Below, piece by piece: positions 12,931 through 22,788 of a stretch of 64,000 nucleotides of DNA. Position 1 is the stretch's first letter. Each line of letters opens with the position of its first letter. The DNA lies in assembly GCF_002723915.1 (NCBI RefSeq), contig NZ_BEWL01000006.1:62001-126000 (forward strand). The letters are read 5' to 3'. The translations under genes were made by a program, and so were the position numbers. The notes under the pieces were generated by a model that saw only the letters and a program-made list of their open reading frames with translations, had not been told where the DNA came from and did not search any database. Origin of the DNA: Gluconobacter albidus (GTDB taxonomy: Bacteria; Pseudomonadota; Alphaproteobacteria; Acetobacterales; Acetobacteraceae).

Positions 12931-13691
12931 TGAACTGCCTCCGGACCCTTGAGGTCACCATTCCCGGCCTCGGGCAGGATCCCGAGACGCTTTGCCACTT
13001 CCTGATACGCTTCCTCGACGCGACCCATGTCACGGCGGAAACGGTCCTTGTCCATTTTCTCGTTCGTCTTGGAATCCCATAGACGGCAGTTGTCAGGGGA
13101 AATCTCGTCAGCCAGAAGAATACGCATCTCCTCGCCTTCCCAGATCCGTCCGAATTCCAGTTTGAAATCGACAAGCGTGATGCCCACGGCGGTGAACATA
13201 CCCATCAGGAAATCATTTGTTCTGAGCGCCAGCTGGTTCATGTCGTCCATGTCCTGCGGTGCGGCCCAGTTGAACGCTGCGATATGCTCTTCCGATACCA
13301 TCGGGTCGTTGAGCGCGTCGTTCTTGTAGTAGTATTCGATGATCGTGCGCGGCAGGCGTGTTCCCTCGGGAATGCCAAGCCGCTTGGCCAGCGAGCCCGC
13401 CGCTACATTGCGCACCACCACTTCAAGCGGAATGATCTCCACTTCGCGGATGAGCTGCTCGCGCATGTTCAGCCGGCGGATGAAGTGGGTCGGGATGTTG
13501 ATGTCATGAAGCTTGAGCATCAGGTATTCGCTGATACGGTTGTTCAGAACACCCTTACCAGTGATGATGCCGCTCTTCGCGCCGTTTCCGGCGGTGGCGT
13601 CATCCTTGAAGTACTGAACGAGTGTGCCGGGTTCTGGGCCTTCAAAAAGAACCTTGGCTTTGCCCTCATAGAGCTGGCGGCGGCGAGCCAT
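12927..13691 (-). CDS. purC: SAICAR synthetase
   Basis: A 254-residue phosphoribosylaminoimidazole-succinocarboxamide synthase, which joins aspartate to [22 protein letters not shown] is the family N-terminus, LVDFKLEFG and [14 protein letters not shown] are the two signatures. The ATG at 13691 is chosen over an in-frame TTG at 13697 because TAAGGA lies 8 bases upstream of it. It leads the overlapping purC-purS-orf-purQ-purL-bolA-grxD unit. Confidence 0.98.
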   Translation of the reverse strand: MARRRQLYEGKAKVLFEGPEPGTLVQYFKDDATAGNGAKSGIITGKGVLNNRISEYLMLKLHDINIPTHFIRRLNMREQLIREVEIIPLEVVVRNVAAGSLAKRLGIPEGTRLPRTIIEYYYKNDALNDPMVSEEHIAAFNWAAPQDMDDMNQLALRTNDFLMGMFTAVGITLVDFKLEFGRIWEGEEMRILLADEISPDNCRLWDSKTNEKMDKDRFRRDMGRVEEAYQEVAKRLGILPEAGNGDLKGPEAVQ

Positions 13692-13790
13692 GAGCAATCC
13701 TTAGCGTTGCGCCGTCCTGACAGAAGATGCGGACGGCTGGAGCAGCGACGAATTGTGGTTCCATAGCATTGCGGAACCGGAACTGCGAGT

Positions 13791-13831
13791 GTGCGGAACG
13801 CAGGAAATCGCAGGAAATCTACGTTCCGCAC
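13791..13831. repeat. Inverted repeat downstream of purB
   Basis: GTGCGGAACG (13791-13800) and CGTTCCGCAC (13822-13831) form a 10-bp stem around a 21-base loop that itself contains the direct repeat CAGGAAATC CAGGAAATC-like (CGCAGGAAAT twice). It begins 6 bases after the purB stop on the minus strand, between purB and purC. No T-run follows, so it may be a partial terminator, a processing site or an attenuating stem. Confidence 0.55.
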
Positions 13832-13836
13832 GCCTC

Positions 13837-15168
13837 TCAGTCAAAGATACGGGCGAAGATGCGATCCACGGCGCGCAGATGCTGTGCCGGGTCGAACGCC
13901 TGGTCGAGAATCTCCTTGCTGACCCGACCGGCGACTTCCGGATCGGCCTCAAGGTTTTCGCGGAAGGTTCTGAAGCCCGGCTTGTTCAGCTTCGTCCATG
14001 TTTCCATGGCGTTACGCTGCACGATGCGATAGGCGTCCTCGCGGGAAATTCCGGCGCGCGCCAGCGTGAGCAGCACTTCGCCGGAATGGACGACGCCGCC
14101 GAGGCTTTCCATGTTCGCGATCATCTGCTCGGGATAGACGACCAGCTTTTCCATCATCCCGGCCAGACGCATCAGAGCAAAATCCAGACCGATCGTTGCA
14201 TCGGGGCAGATGTTGCGCTCGACGGCGGAGTGGCTGATGTCCCGCTCGTGCCACAATGCGACGTTTTCCAGAGCCGGCACGACATGCGAGCGGATCAGGC
14301 GCGCCAGACCTGTCAGGTTTTCCGACAGGACAGGGTTGCGCTTATGCGGCATTGCCGAGCTGCCCTTCTGTCCCTTGTGGAAGAACTCTTCAGCTTCCCG
14401 GACTTCCGAACGCTGCAGATGGCGGACCTCAACGGCCAGACGCTCAATGCCGCTGGCAATCACGCCGAGGGTGCAGAAGAACGCGGCATGGCGGTCACGA
14501 GGAATGACCTGCGTGGACACGCTCTCGACAGCCAGACCCAGCTTGTCAGAGACGTATTCTTCGATTTCCGGGTCGATATGGGCATAGGTGCCGACAGCGC
14601 CGGAAATCGCGCAGACCGCAATTTCCTTGCGGGCCTGAAGAAGGCGCTCGCGGTTGCGGGCGAATTCGGCGTAGTGGCCTGCAATCTTCAGGCCAAAGCT
14701 GGTCGGCTCGGCATGGATCGCGTGGCTGCGGCCGATCGTGACCGTGTTGCGGTGCTCGTAGGCGCGGGCCTTCAGGGCGGCAAGAACGCGGTCCAGATCT
14801 TCCAGCAGAAGATCGGCGGCCTGCGTCATCTGGACGGACAGGCAGGTATCCAGCACATCCGAGGACGTCATGCCCAGATGGACAAAGCGGCTGTCCGGAC
14901 CGACCTTTTCCGCAAGCCAGGTCAGGAACGCAATGACGTCATGGCGCGTTTCGGCCTCGATCTCGTCAATGCGGGCCAGGTCCGCGTCGGAGAACGCAGC
15001 CATGGCAACGTCACCCTTCTCGCGGATGGTTTTTGCTGATTCGGCAGGAATGTCACCCCGTTGTGCCATGGCTTCGCAGGCAAGGGCTTCGATCTCGAAC
15101 CAGATGCGAAAACGGTTGGCGGGAGACCAGATGGCAGTCATCTGCGGACGGCTGTAACGGGGTACCAT
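13837..15168 (-). CDS. purB: Adenylosuccinate lyase
   Basis: A 443-residue member of the fumarase/aspartase superfamily that cleaves SAICAR to AICAR and adenylosuccinate to AMP. The signature GSSAMPHKRNP is at residues 269-279, HLGMTSSDVLDT is at 97-108, and GRSHAIHAEPTSFG at 146-159 holds the active-site histidine region. It lies upstream of purC on the same strand, 145 bases away, and probably has its own promoter with read-through into purC. Confidence 0.98.
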   Translation of the reverse strand: MVPRYSRPQMTAIWSPANRFRIWFEIEALACEAMAQRGDIPAESAKTIREKGDVAMAAFSDADLARIDEIEAETRHDVIAFLTWLAEKVGPDSRFVHLGMTSSDVLDTCLSVQMTQAADLLLEDLDRVLAALKARAYEHRNTVTIGRSHAIHAEPTSFGLKIAGHYAEFARNRERLLQARKEIAVCAISGAVGTYAHIDPEIEEYVSDKLGLAVESVSTQVIPRDRHAAFFCTLGVIASGIERLAVEVRHLQRSEVREAEEFFHKGQKGSSAMPHKRNPVLSENLTGLARLIRSHVVPALENVALWHERDISHSAVERNICPDATIGLDFALMRLAGMMEKLVVYPEQMIANMESLGGVVHSGEVLLTLARAGISREDAYRIVQRNAMETWTKLNKPGFRTFRENLEADPEVAGRVSKEILDQAFDPAQHLRAVDRIFARIFD

Positions 15169-15259
15169 GGGAACTCCGGATGCGAGGTGGGGCTTTACGG
15201 AGGCTCCTTAGACCAAATACGAAGATATTGCACGGACCCCTTTTCGGAAGAATGACACC

Positions 15260-15862
15260 TTGGCCCCTGACTCTCTGCTCCACGCCCTTATCGCTCTCGG
15301 CCAGATCACCCTGATCGACATCACCCTTGCCGGTGACAATGCTGTCGTCATCGGAATGGCCGTTCGCAATCTCGAAGGGCAGCAGCGTCGTCTTGCCATT
15401 CTCTTCGGAACAGGGTTTGCCGCGATCCTGCGTGTGGGACTGGCCCTGCTGGCCACCACTCTTCTTGCCGTGGTCGGTCTGACGCTGGCGGGTGGCTTTC
15501 TTCTTCTGTGGGTCTGCTGGAAGATGTATCGCGAACTTCGGGTTGGCGAACATCACGAGGATGTCGAAGCCGCCCCGCCTCGTCTGGGGCCTGCCGTTCT
15601 CAAAATCGTGGTGGCCGATCTATCCATGAGTCTCGACAACGTACTCGCTGTCGCTGGCGCGGCTGTCGGGCATCCGTGGATTCTTGTTGCGGGGCTCGTG
15701 CTTTCGGTGCTGCTGATGGGGCTTGCGGCATCGGTCGTCGCCAACCTGCTGGCGAGATATCGCTGGATTGCATGGGTTGGTCTTCTGGTGGTTCTGGGGG
15801 TTGCAATCGAACTCATCATCCGCGGCGGCGGGGAGGTCTGGACTCATGTTCTTCCGAGCTGA
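15260..15862 (+). CDS. TerC/YjbE-like integral membrane protein
   Basis: A 200-residue protein with about six or seven transmembrane helices. TerC-family acidic motifs are present as DITLAGDNAVVIGMA (Asp26-Asn27) and DLSMSLDNVLAVAGAA. Family members are linked to manganese or tellurite handling. The start is a TTG at 15260 with GGAAG nine bases upstream; no ATG or GTG is in frame. The 91-base leader shows no clear yybP-ykoY manganese riboswitch. The stop lies 17 bases inside the lytic transglycosylase gene. Confidence 0.88.
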   Translation: MAPDSLLHALIALGQITLIDITLAGDNAVVIGMAVRNLEGQQRRLAILFGTGFAAILRVGLALLATTLLAVVGLTLAGGFLLLWVCWKMYRELRVGEHHEDVEAAPPRLGPAVLKIVVADLSMSLDNVLAVAGAAVGHPWILVAGLVLSVLLMGLAASVVANLLARYRWIAWVGLLVVLGVAIELIIRGGGEVWTHVLPS

Positions 15863-17735
15863 AAAAACATTTTTTGCCGGACTGATGACGCTTTTTGTCG
15901 CGTCGTCAGCTCTTGCCGCCTCTCCGATAGAGGTCTCCCCATCGCCCGTTCAGGAACGACTGGCGGAATGGCTGGTCCTTGTTGGGCCAGAAGGGAGCAG
16001 TTTTTCTGCGCAGCGTTACGCCAACTTCCTGACGCAGAAGCCCCAGTGGCCCCAGAGAGCCCGAATCCTGTGGCGCTTTCAGAATGCCCTGACCCAGACA
16101 TCCGACCTGCAGGCACTGAACACGCTCTGCCCGCTTTACCCCCTCACGCTGCCAGCTGCCTTCATGGCCTGTGCGGATCATCTCCCAGAGCCCACCTCCA
16201 CCGCACGCCGTCTCTGGCTGTCCGGAAGCGCCCTGACGGCCGCCGAAGAACAGGCTGTGCTCGCACGGTTTGGTCAGACCTTCACGCCCGCCGATCAATG
16301 GAGCCGCTATGAAGCGCTCGAACTGCGGGGCCAGTTTTCCGCAGCCTCCAGGCAGATCGAACGCCTTGCCGCCGATCAGCAGCCTCTGGCCCGTGCCAGA
16401 CTGGCCGAACGCCTTGCCTCTCCTGAGGCCGATTCCCTGTTCGCCTCCCTGCCATTGGACCTGCAATCTGATCCGACCCTGACCCGCTACCGCCTCCGCG
16501 CCCTGCGTCGCGGCGACAGGCTGGATGAAGCCGTGTCTTTATGGAACACGCAGGGCGCGGCTCTTCAGCGGGCGAACCCGTCCCATGACTGGTCCTCTGA
16601 ACGGATCAGTCTCGCCCGTGCCCTGCTTCTGGACGGACGGCCGAAAGAGGCGGCAGACCTCGCGGACGACACCACCCTGCCCCCTGACACCACAGACCGC
16701 CAGGAAGCAGCCCTTCTCAGTGGTTTTATTGCGCTTAGAGAGCTTCAGGCTCCTGCCCGTGCCGAACAGTTCTTCACCCTTCTTCAGGGTGCTGCTTCGC
16801 TCCAGATGCAGGCCCGGGGGTATTATTGGACAGGTCGCGCACTTCAGGCCGCTGACAGGCGGCATGATGCCGAAGCCGCATTTCAGAAGGCCGCAGCCTT
16901 TCCGACGACATTTCCGGGTCAGCTCGCTCTCGCTGCCTTGACACAGGATAACGGGATTCTGGTCTCAGGCCAGTCATCGTCGGCTTTTGACGACGCTTTG
17001 ATACAGGCCCTCCAGTCCCTGCCTACTCCGCCTGCCGGAACGCTCAGTCGTCCGGACCTGCTCGAAGCCGCCACGGACCTCGTGCAGGCTGGCGATCCCG
17101 ATCATGCTCGGGATTTCCTCATGATGCTTGGGGTCGTCAATCCCTCTCCTGAGGGTCAGAAAGCCGTTGCCGATGCTGCATCCCGCCTGGGGTTGGCCGC
17201 ACCGGAAGTCTTCGCCTCCTACTCTCTGGCGCGCAAAGGCATTGCGCTCTATCCGCAGGGATTCCCCGATCCTTATCCGGCAGCGTCGACTGTCCCTGAC
17301 GGCCTTCTTCCCGCCATCATCCGGCAGGAAAGTGGCTTCGACCCGAATGCTCTGAGTGGTGCCAGGGCAGTCGGCCTGCTGCAGCTTCTGCCTGCCGCAG
17401 CCAGAGACGTGGTGCGCAAGGGGCATCTGGGGCCAATCAATGTCTCTCCCGCGTCCCTGACCGATCCGCAGACAAATCTGAAGATCGGCAACGCTTATGT
17501 CTCGCAGCTTCTCGAGCGCTTCGGGAATGTGATCCCCTATGCACTGGCTGCCTATAATGCCGGTCCACATCGGGTCGATCTCTGGCTCAAAGCCAACCCA
17601 CCCTCTGACCCGCTCTCCGAAGACGGTGTTCTGGACTGGATCGAACGCCTGCCCTATCGCGAAACGCGCCTTTATATCGAGAATATCGAAGCGGGAATGA
17701 TGGTCTATCGTGTCAGGAATCTTCATGCGGGATAA
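15846..17735 (+). CDS. Soluble lytic murein transglycosylase
   Basis: A 629-residue Slt70-like periplasmic enzyme that cleaves peptidoglycan glycan strands to 1,6-anhydro ends. It starts with a Sec signal (LMTLFVASSALAA). A long alpha-helical, TPR/superhelix-like U-domain follows, and the C-terminal catalytic domain has IIRQESGFDP with the catalytic Glu495, GARAVGLLQLLP and AYNAGPHRVDLW. The ATG at 15846 overlaps the TerC-like gene. The end overlaps the CinA-type gene by 11 bases. Confidence 0.93.
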   Translation: MFFRAEKTFFAGLMTLFVASSALAASPIEVSPSPVQERLAEWLVLVGPEGSSFSAQRYANFLTQKPQWPQRARILWRFQNALTQTSDLQALNTLCPLYPLTLPAAFMACADHLPEPTSTARRLWLSGSALTAAEEQAVLARFGQTFTPADQWSRYEALELRGQFSAASRQIERLAADQQPLARARLAERLASPEADSLFASLPLDLQSDPTLTRYRLRALRRGDRLDEAVSLWNTQGAALQRANPSHDWSSERISLARALLLDGRPKEAADLADDTTLPPDTTDRQEAALLSGFIALRELQAPARAEQFFTLLQGAASLQMQARGYYWTGRALQAADRRHDAEAAFQKAAAFPTTFPGQLALAALTQDNGILVSGQSSSAFDDALIQALQSLPTPPAGTLSRPDLLEAATDLVQAGDPDHARDFLMMLGVVNPSPEGQKAVADAASRLGLAAPEVFASYSLARKGIALYPQGFPDPYPAASTVPDGLLPAIIRQESGFDPNALSGARAVGLLQLLPAAARDVVRKGHLGPINVSPASLTDPQTNLKIGNAYVSQLLERFGNVIPYALAAYNAGPHRVDLWLKANPPSDPLSEDGVLDWIERLPYRETRLYIENIEAGMMVYRVRNLHAG

Positions 17736-18210
17736 CGACATTGCAGTGCTTGCCGGACAGGTTCTGGAGCATTTCCGAAGCTCGGGACGCAGACTGCTCA
17801 CGGTGGAAAGCTGTACAGGCGGCCTGATCAGCGCTGCTCTCAGTGATATTCCCGGTTCGTCAGATGTTCTGGAAGGTGGTTTTGTGACCTATTCCAATGT
17901 CCTGAAAATGAGCGCCGTCAGTGTTCCGGAAGCGGTCCTTTTACAATATGGCGCCGTCAGCCTCCAGGCGGCCCAGGCCATGGCGCAAGGCGGACTTCTG
18001 AACGCTTTGGACGCTGATGTGGCCATTTCCGTGACGGGAATTGCGGGTCCTGATGGCGGGAGTGACGCCAAGCCGGTGGGCACAGTCTGTTTCGGACTGG
18101 CCTGCCGCACTGCTTCGCCCATACTCGTCCAGTGTCACTTCACCGGTGATCGTACCAGTATCCGCTCTCAGGCTGTGCAACACGCCCTTCAGATGCTCCT
18201 AAGTATCTGA
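17725..18210 (+). CDS. CinA C-terminal domain amidohydrolase (PncC type)
   Basis: A 161-residue stand-alone CinA C-terminal domain. LLTVESCTGGLISAAL contains the catalytic Ser-x-Cys/Thr-Gly-Gly region, VTYSNVLKM and SVTGIAGPDGGSDAKPVGTV are the other conserved blocks. Such enzymes deamidate nicotinamide mononucleotide in pyridine nucleotide recycling. The ATG at 17725 lies within the end of the transglycosylase gene; a GTG at 17710 is possible. A strong terminator follows 4 bases after the stop. Confidence 0.92.
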   Translation: MRDNDIAVLAGQVLEHFRSSGRRLLTVESCTGGLISAALSDIPGSSDVLEGGFVTYSNVLKMSAVSVPEAVLLQYGAVSLQAAQAMAQGGLLNALDADVAISVTGIAGPDGGSDAKPVGTVCFGLACRTASPILVQCHFTGDRTSIRSQAVQHALQMLLSI

Positions 18211-18213
18211 CAC

Positions 18214-18253
18214 AGAAAAGGGCGGCTCCGAATGAACGGAACCGCCCTTTTCT
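18214..18253. terminator. Intrinsic terminator after the CinA-type gene
   Basis: AGAAAAGGGCGGCTCCG pairs with CGGAACCGCCCTTTTCT around AATGAA (one C-A mismatch). A TTTTCT run follows on the plus strand and an A-rich left arm gives the mirror T-run on the minus strand, so it can serve both the plus-strand gene and the convergent small protein gene at 18291. Confidence 0.9.
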
Positions 18254-18290
18254 GCAAACCCGAAACAGACCATCTGCCCGTTTTTTAGTC

Positions 18291-18605
18291 TCAGTTGCCT
18301 TGTGTCGGAGCTGGCATCGTCGAGGCAGCCGGAGCTGCAGGCGCTGCCTGAAGGCTGGGAGCCGTCGGGATAGCGGTGGGTGCAGCGGGTGGTACTGCCG
18401 CAGTCGGTGCCGTCGGAGAAACCGGCGTCTGAGCCTGCTGCAGCGAGCGTGCGTTCAGGTCTTCCGTCGTCGCGGAACCACTGTTTTTCGCAGCCTGAGC
18501 AGCCTTGTCATGGTGTTTGCCGTGGTGATGGTGCTCGGCCATGGCGGGGGAAGCAGCAGTCACGAGAGCCGTCAGGGCAAATGCGCCAAAAGAAATCTTT
18601 TTCAT
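18291..18605 (-). CDS. Small exported His/Pro/Ala-rich protein
   Basis: A 104-residue protein with a clear signal peptide (MKKISFGAFALTALVTAASP, cleavage after AMA). The mature N-terminus is HHHHGKHHDK, a likely metal-binding cluster, followed by a low-complexity Pro/Ala/Thr tail. No domain was recognised. It is monocistronic, with a bidirectional terminator beyond its stop. A periplasmic metal-buffering role is only a guess. Confidence 0.7.
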   Translation of the reverse strand: MKKISFGAFALTALVTAASPAMAEHHHHGKHHDKAAQAAKNSGSATTEDLNARSLQQAQTPVSPTAPTAAVPPAAPTAIPTAPSLQAAPAAPAASTMPAPTQGN

Positions 18606-18690
18606 GACGTAATCCTTATCCTGTCACCATTGCGGTGCTTGAACCTGTAACGACTCAGGTCGCGATTGGTTCTGGCAACACTACGAAATT

Positions 18691-19170
18691 TTATGTCCTC
18701 TGGGAAAGGCCGGGTGCCGGAGGAGCAAGTTTTGTGTCCTGTACGCCGTAGATGTCCCGTGCGCGTTTGATGAAGGCAGAAACCATGAGGCGCACACCTT
18801 CGTTGAACACCACACCCATTGCATTTTGCAAAAGCCGCGACTTGAACTCGAAATCCACAAAGAAATCGACAAGGCATCCGCGGGGGTCAGGGCTGAACGT
18901 CCACACATTGTTCAGATAACGGAAAGGCCCCTTCTCATAACGCACCCGAATTCGCGAAGGCCTCTCCAGCGTCACACGGCTCGTGAAGGTTTCGCGGAAG
19001 GGGCCAAATCCGATCGTCAGGTCCGCCACAAGCTCCTGTTCCGTCTGGGTACGGATGCTCGCCTTCACGCACCAGGGCAGAAACTGCGGATACTTCTCAA
19101 CATCCGCCACAAGATCAAAGAGCTGGTCCGGAGTGTAGGCGATCAACCTTTGCTCGGCATGTGTCGGCAT
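18691..19170 (-). CDS. Coenzyme Q-binding protein COQ10-like / RatA family (START domain)
   Basis: A 159-residue polyketide-cyclase/START-fold protein. PDQLFDLVADVEKYPQFLPWC is the family hallmark, followed by GFGPFRETFTSRV and DFEFKSRLLQNAMG. Homologues are COQ10 in mitochondria (ubiquinone binding) and RatA of E. coli. Its ATG overlaps the lipA TGA by one base (TGATG), placing it at the end of the pdh-lpd-lip operon, which fits a role in respiratory quinone handling more than a toxin role. Confidence 0.9.
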   Translation of the reverse strand: MPTHAEQRLIAYTPDQLFDLVADVEKYPQFLPWCVKASIRTQTEQELVADLTIGFGPFRETFTSRVTLERPSRIRVRYEKGPFRYLNNVWTFSPDPRGCLVDFFVDFEFKSRLLQNAMGVVFNEGVRLMVSAFIKRARDIYGVQDTKLAPPAPGLSQRT

Positions 19171-20138
19171 CAGAGACTTTCTTTCAGACGGCTTTTCCGC
19201 GCGGCCTGCAGCTTCGCGAAATCGCTGTCCGCATGATAAGAGGACCGGGTCAGCGGACTGGCACTGACCTGAAGAAATCCTTTTGAACGGGCAGCTGCAG
19301 CATAGCCGTCAAACTCGTCGGGGGTAATAAACTTTTCAACGGCCGCATGTTTTGCGGAAGGTTGGAGATATTGCCCCAGTGTCAGGAAATCGACGTCCGC
19401 GATCCTGAAATCATCCATGACCTGCGTGACTTCCATGCGTTCCTCGCCAAGCCCAAGCATCAGGCCGGACTTGGTGAAAATGGAAGGATCGAGTTTCTTT
19501 ACGCCATCCAGAAGCCGGACAGACTGATAGTAACGCGCACCCGGCCGGATGGTGGGGTAAAGCCGGGGTACGGTCTCGATATTGTGATTGAAAACGTCGG
19601 GCCGTGCGGCCACAACGACCTCCAGCGCCCCATCCTTGCGCAGGAAATCAGGTGTCAGGATCTCGATCGTCGTGTCCGGCGATGTCAGACGGATCGAACG
19701 GATGACCCGCGCGAAATGCTCCGCACCCCCATCTTCAAGGTCGTCGCGATCCACGGATGTGATGACGACATGCCTCAGACCAAGCTTCGCCACGGCCTCG
19801 CCAACCCGCCGGGGTTCATCCGCATCAAGATGCTTCGGCATTCCGGTCGTGACGTTGCAGAACGCGCAGGCCCGGGTGCAGATCTCGCCCATGATCATCA
19901 TCGTGGCATGACGCTGCGACCAGCATTCCCCGATATTGGGGCATGCCGCTTCCTCGCAGACGGTCACGAGGCCCGCATCCCGCATCAGCGCGCGCGTCTC
20001 GTGATACACGGGATGGTTCGGCGCCTTGACCCGGATCCAGGACGGCTTGCGCTGGATCGGGTTGTCAGGCCGGTGTGCCTTCTCCGGGTGACGGAGAGCG
20101 GGCGCCGAACGATGGTCGATGGTGATGCGCTGGGACAT
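19170..20138 (-). CDS. lipA: Lipoyl synthase
   Basis: A 322-residue radical SAM enzyme that inserts two sulfurs into octanoyl groups on E2/H proteins. Cys61, Cys66 and Cys72 ([12 protein letters not shown]) bind the auxiliary cluster and CTRACAFC (Cys87, 91, 94) binds the SAM cluster. RSSY near the C-terminus supplies the conserved Ser ligand. It follows lpdA by 5 bases, so the lipoylation enzyme is made along with the complex it modifies. Confidence 0.98.
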   Translation of the reverse strand: MSQRITIDHRSAPALRHPEKAHRPDNPIQRKPSWIRVKAPNHPVYHETRALMRDAGLVTVCEEAACPNIGECWSQRHATMMIMGEICTRACAFCNVTTGMPKHLDADEPRRVGEAVAKLGLRHVVITSVDRDDLEDGGAEHFARVIRSIRLTSPDTTIEILTPDFLRKDGALEVVVAARPDVFNHNIETVPRLYPTIRPGARYYQSVRLLDGVKKLDPSIFTKSGLMLGLGEERMEVTQVMDDFRIADVDFLTLGQYLQPSAKHAAVEKFITPDEFDGYAAAARSKGFLQVSASPLTRSSYHADSDFAKLQAARKSRLKESL

Positions 20139-20143
20139 GATGC

Positions 20144-21550
20144 TCAGATATGCAGCGGGCCGTCGAAGGCCGCCAGTGTTGCCTCGTGCATGGTTTCGGA
20201 AATGGTCGGATGCGGGAAGACCGTTTCGATCAGTTCCGCTTCCGTCAGTTCTCCGGTTCGGGCAATGACATAGCCCTGAATCATTTCCGTGACCTCGGCG
20301 CCGATCATATGCGCGCCCAGAAGCTCGCCGCTCGTGGCATCGAATACGGTCTTGACCATGCCATCCGTTTCACCCATCGCCACGGCCTTGCCGTTGGCGA
20401 TGAACGGGAAACGGCCGACTTTGACCTTGTGACCGGCCGTGATGGCCTTTTCTTCGCTAAGCCCGACAGACGCGATCTGCGGACGCGAATAGGTGCAGCC
20501 TGGTATGTTCAGCGGGTGCAGAGGCTGGGGCGAGCGTCCGGCGATCTTCTCGACGCATAGGATGGCCTCATGGCTCGCTTTGTGGGCCAGCCACGGTGCG
20601 CCGGCCACATCACCGATCGCATAGATCCCCGGCTCGTCAGTCCGGCAGAAACCGTCCGTGACGATATGGGTCCGGTCAACCTGAACCTTGGTGCCCTCAA
20701 GCCCCAGATCCTCGACATTGCCCACGATGCCAACAGCACAGATGACGCGGTCTACCTTCAGATCAACCTTGCCCGTCGGGCTTTCGATCGTCGTGGAGAC
20801 CTCGTTCTCACCCTTGTTCAGTGGCCCAACTTTTGCGCTGGTGATGATTTCCATCCCCTGCTTTTCGAAAGCCTTGCGGGCGGCGGCGCTGATTTCCGGA
20901 TCTTCTGCAATCAGGATCCGATCCGCCACTTCGGCAATCGTGACCTCGCTGCCCATGTTCCGATAGAACGACGCGAACTCGATACCGATCGCACCTGATC
21001 CGATGACCAGAAGACGCTTCGGCAGTTCTTTCGGTGTCATGGCCTCGCGTGCGCCCCAGATCAGGGTGCCATCCGTCTCAAGCCCGGGAAGCTGACGTCC
21101 CCGTGCACCCGTCGCCAAAATGACATGGGGCGCCTTGATAGTCGCTACCGCGGAGCCATCCTTGGTGATGGCGACCTGATGGGCCTCTCCCGAACGTCCG
21201 GCCAGTGTTGCGCGGCCGTCAAAGGTCGTGACCTTGGCCTTTTTCAGCAGATGCGCGATGCCGCCGCCCATCCGGCGGGCAATGCTGCGCGAGCGCCCTA
21301 CGATCTTGGACAGATCGAAAGAAATATTGTCCGCGGACAGGCCGAACGTGCCCAGTTCATGCAAAAGATGATGGATTTCCGAAGAGCGCAGAAGCGCCTT
21401 GGTGGGAATACAGCCCCAGTTCAGACACACGCCACCAAAATGCGTGCTTTCCACGATGGCCACGCTCATGCCGAGCTGGCTGGCCCGAAGAGCAGCCACA
21501 TATCCGCCGGGACCGCCACCAACAACAATCAGATCGAATGTATCGGACAT
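20144..21550 (-). CDS. lpdA: Dihydrolipoyl dehydrogenase (E3)
   Basis: A 468-residue flavoprotein disulfide reductase. [10 protein letters not shown] binds [19 protein letters not shown] has the redox cysteines Cys42 and Cys47, a second [10 protein letters not shown] binds NAD, and VFPHPTISE near the end has the His-Glu pair at the dimer interface. It reoxidises dihydrolipoyl groups of the pyruvate dehydrogenase complex encoded immediately upstream (3-base gap to pdhC). Confidence 0.98.
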   Translation of the reverse strand: MSDTFDLIVVGGGPGGYVAALRASQLGMSVAIVESTHFGGVCLNWGCIPTKALLRSSEIHHLLHELGTFGLSADNISFDLSKIVGRSRSIARRMGGGIAHLLKKAKVTTFDGRATLAGRSGEAHQVAITKDGSAVATIKAPHVILATGARGRQLPGLETDGTLIWGAREAMTPKELPKRLLVIGSGAIGIEFASFYRNMGSEVTIAEVADRILIAEDPEISAAARKAFEKQGMEIITSAKVGPLNKGENEVSTTIESPTGKVDLKVDRVICAVGIVGNVEDLGLEGTKVQVDRTHIVTDGFCRTDEPGIYAIGDVAGAPWLAHKASHEAILCVEKIAGRSPQPLHPLNIPGCTYSRPQIASVGLSEEKAITAGHKVKVGRFPFIANGKAVAMGETDGMVKTVFDATSGELLGAHMIGAEVTEMIQGYVIARTGELTEAELIETVFPHPTISETMHEATLAAFDGPLHI

Positions 21551-21553
21551 GGT

Positions 21554-22783
21554 TCAGACCACCAGAAAGTAAGGGTTCTGCACGATATCGCGCAGTGCAT
21601 TCAGCCACTCGGCTCCAAGGGCACCATCAACCGCACGATGATCGACCGACAGCGTCGCCGTCATCACGGTCGCAATTGCGATGTCCGAACCGCGGACCAC
21701 CGCCCGCTTTTCGCCTGACGCAATCGCCAGAATCCCGGCCTGCGGCGGATTGATGATCGCTGCGAACTCCCGCACGCCGAACATGCCCATATTGGAAATG
21801 GAGAACGTCCCGCCCTGGAATTCCTCGGGCTTGAGCTTTCCGGCGCGGGCGCGCTTGGCCAGATCCTTGGCTTCGACGCTGATGTCGCGCAGGGATTTGC
21901 GATCGGCGTCACGGATGATCGGTGTGATCAGCCCATCCGGAATCGATACGGCCATCGAGATGTCCACATTCTCGAAATGCAGCGTCTCGGCCTCGGTGAA
22001 CTGCACGTTCACGCCTGGAACCTTTTTGAGGGCCAGCGCTACAGCCTTGATCATCATGTCATTGACCGAGATCTTGAAGCTGTTTTCCTGCGCGGTCGCA
22101 TTCAGCTTCGAACGCAGGGCCAGTAGCGCATCAAGTTCGATATCGACCGAAACATAGAAATGCGGAACCTGCGTCTTGGATTCCGTCAGACGACGCGCGA
22201 TCACCTTGCGCATCGTCGAGTTCGGAACGCGACGAACCGTCTCTTCCGACGCCGTGATGAGAGGTGTAGCAGCAGCTTTCGGAGCCATCTTGGGCGCAGA
22301 CGGGCCTTTCTCAACATCGCGCTTGAGAATGCGGCCGTTCGGGCCACTTCCAGTCAGGGCGTCAAGGGCGATGCCACGCTCACGCGCCATACGCTTTGCC
22401 AATGGAGAGACGAAAATCCGCTCTCCCTTGTCTTCAGCCGGAGCTTTGGATACCGGAGCAGCAGGCATTGTTTCTGCGGAAGCCGTCTCAGCTTTCGGAG
22501 ACACTGCCATTTGCGTGGAAGACGTGTCAGGCACGGACTCGCCATCTTCCACAAGAATGGCAATCGGCGTGTTGACGGGAATCCCCTCGGCGCCTTCCTG
22601 GATCAGGATGCGCCCGAGGATGCCCTCGTCCACGGCTTCCACTTCCATGGTTGCCTTGTCGGTCTCAATTTCAGCAATCACGTCGCCTGCAGCGACGGTA
22701 TCGCCTTCGGCTTTGAGCCAGCGGGCCAGTTTGCCTTCGGTCATGGTCGGCGACAGCGCCGGCATCAGGATATCGGTAGCCAT
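21554..22783 (-). CDS. pdhC: Pyruvate dehydrogenase complex E2, dihydrolipoamide acetyltransferase
   Basis: A 409-residue E2. One N-terminal lipoyl domain carries [13 protein letters not shown] with Lys43, followed by a Pro/Ala/Glu linker, a peripheral-subunit binding domain (SPLAKRMARERGI...GPNGRILKRDVE) and the acyltransferase core ending with TATLSVDHRAVDGALGAEW, whose His is catalytic. The lipoyl domain is nearly identical to that fused to E1-beta next door, suggesting duplication within the operon. Confidence 0.97.
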   Translation of the reverse strand: MATDILMPALSPTMTEGKLARWLKAEGDTVAAGDVIAEIETDKATMEVEAVDEGILGRILIQEGAEGIPVNTPIAILVEDGESVPDTSSTQMAVSPKAETASAETMPAAPVSKAPAEDKGERIFVSPLAKRMARERGIALDALTGSGPNGRILKRDVEKGPSAPKMAPKAAATPLITASEETVRRVPNSTMRKVIARRLTESKTQVPHFYVSVDIELDALLALRSKLNATAQENSFKISVNDMMIKAVALALKKVPGVNVQFTEAETLHFENVDISMAVSIPDGLITPIIRDADRKSLRDISVEAKDLAKRARAGKLKPEEFQGGTFSISNMGMFGVREFAAIINPPQAGILAIASGEKRAVVRGSDIAIATVMTATLSVDHRAVDGALGAEWLNALRDIVQNPYFLVV

Positions 22784-22788
22784 CGTTG

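Noticed and set aside
13753-15039. 428-codon open frame antisense to purB
   Set aside because: Opposite a certain gene, with no recognised domain or ribosome-binding site.
15169-15259. Possible manganese (yybP-ykoY) riboswitch before the TerC-like gene
   Set aside because: Such elements precede some family members, but the 91-base leader lacks the conserved core that could be recognised by eye.
18691-19170. RatA toxin of a toxin-antitoxin pair
   Set aside because: No RatB-like partner is adjacent and the position after lipA fits the COQ10/START role better.
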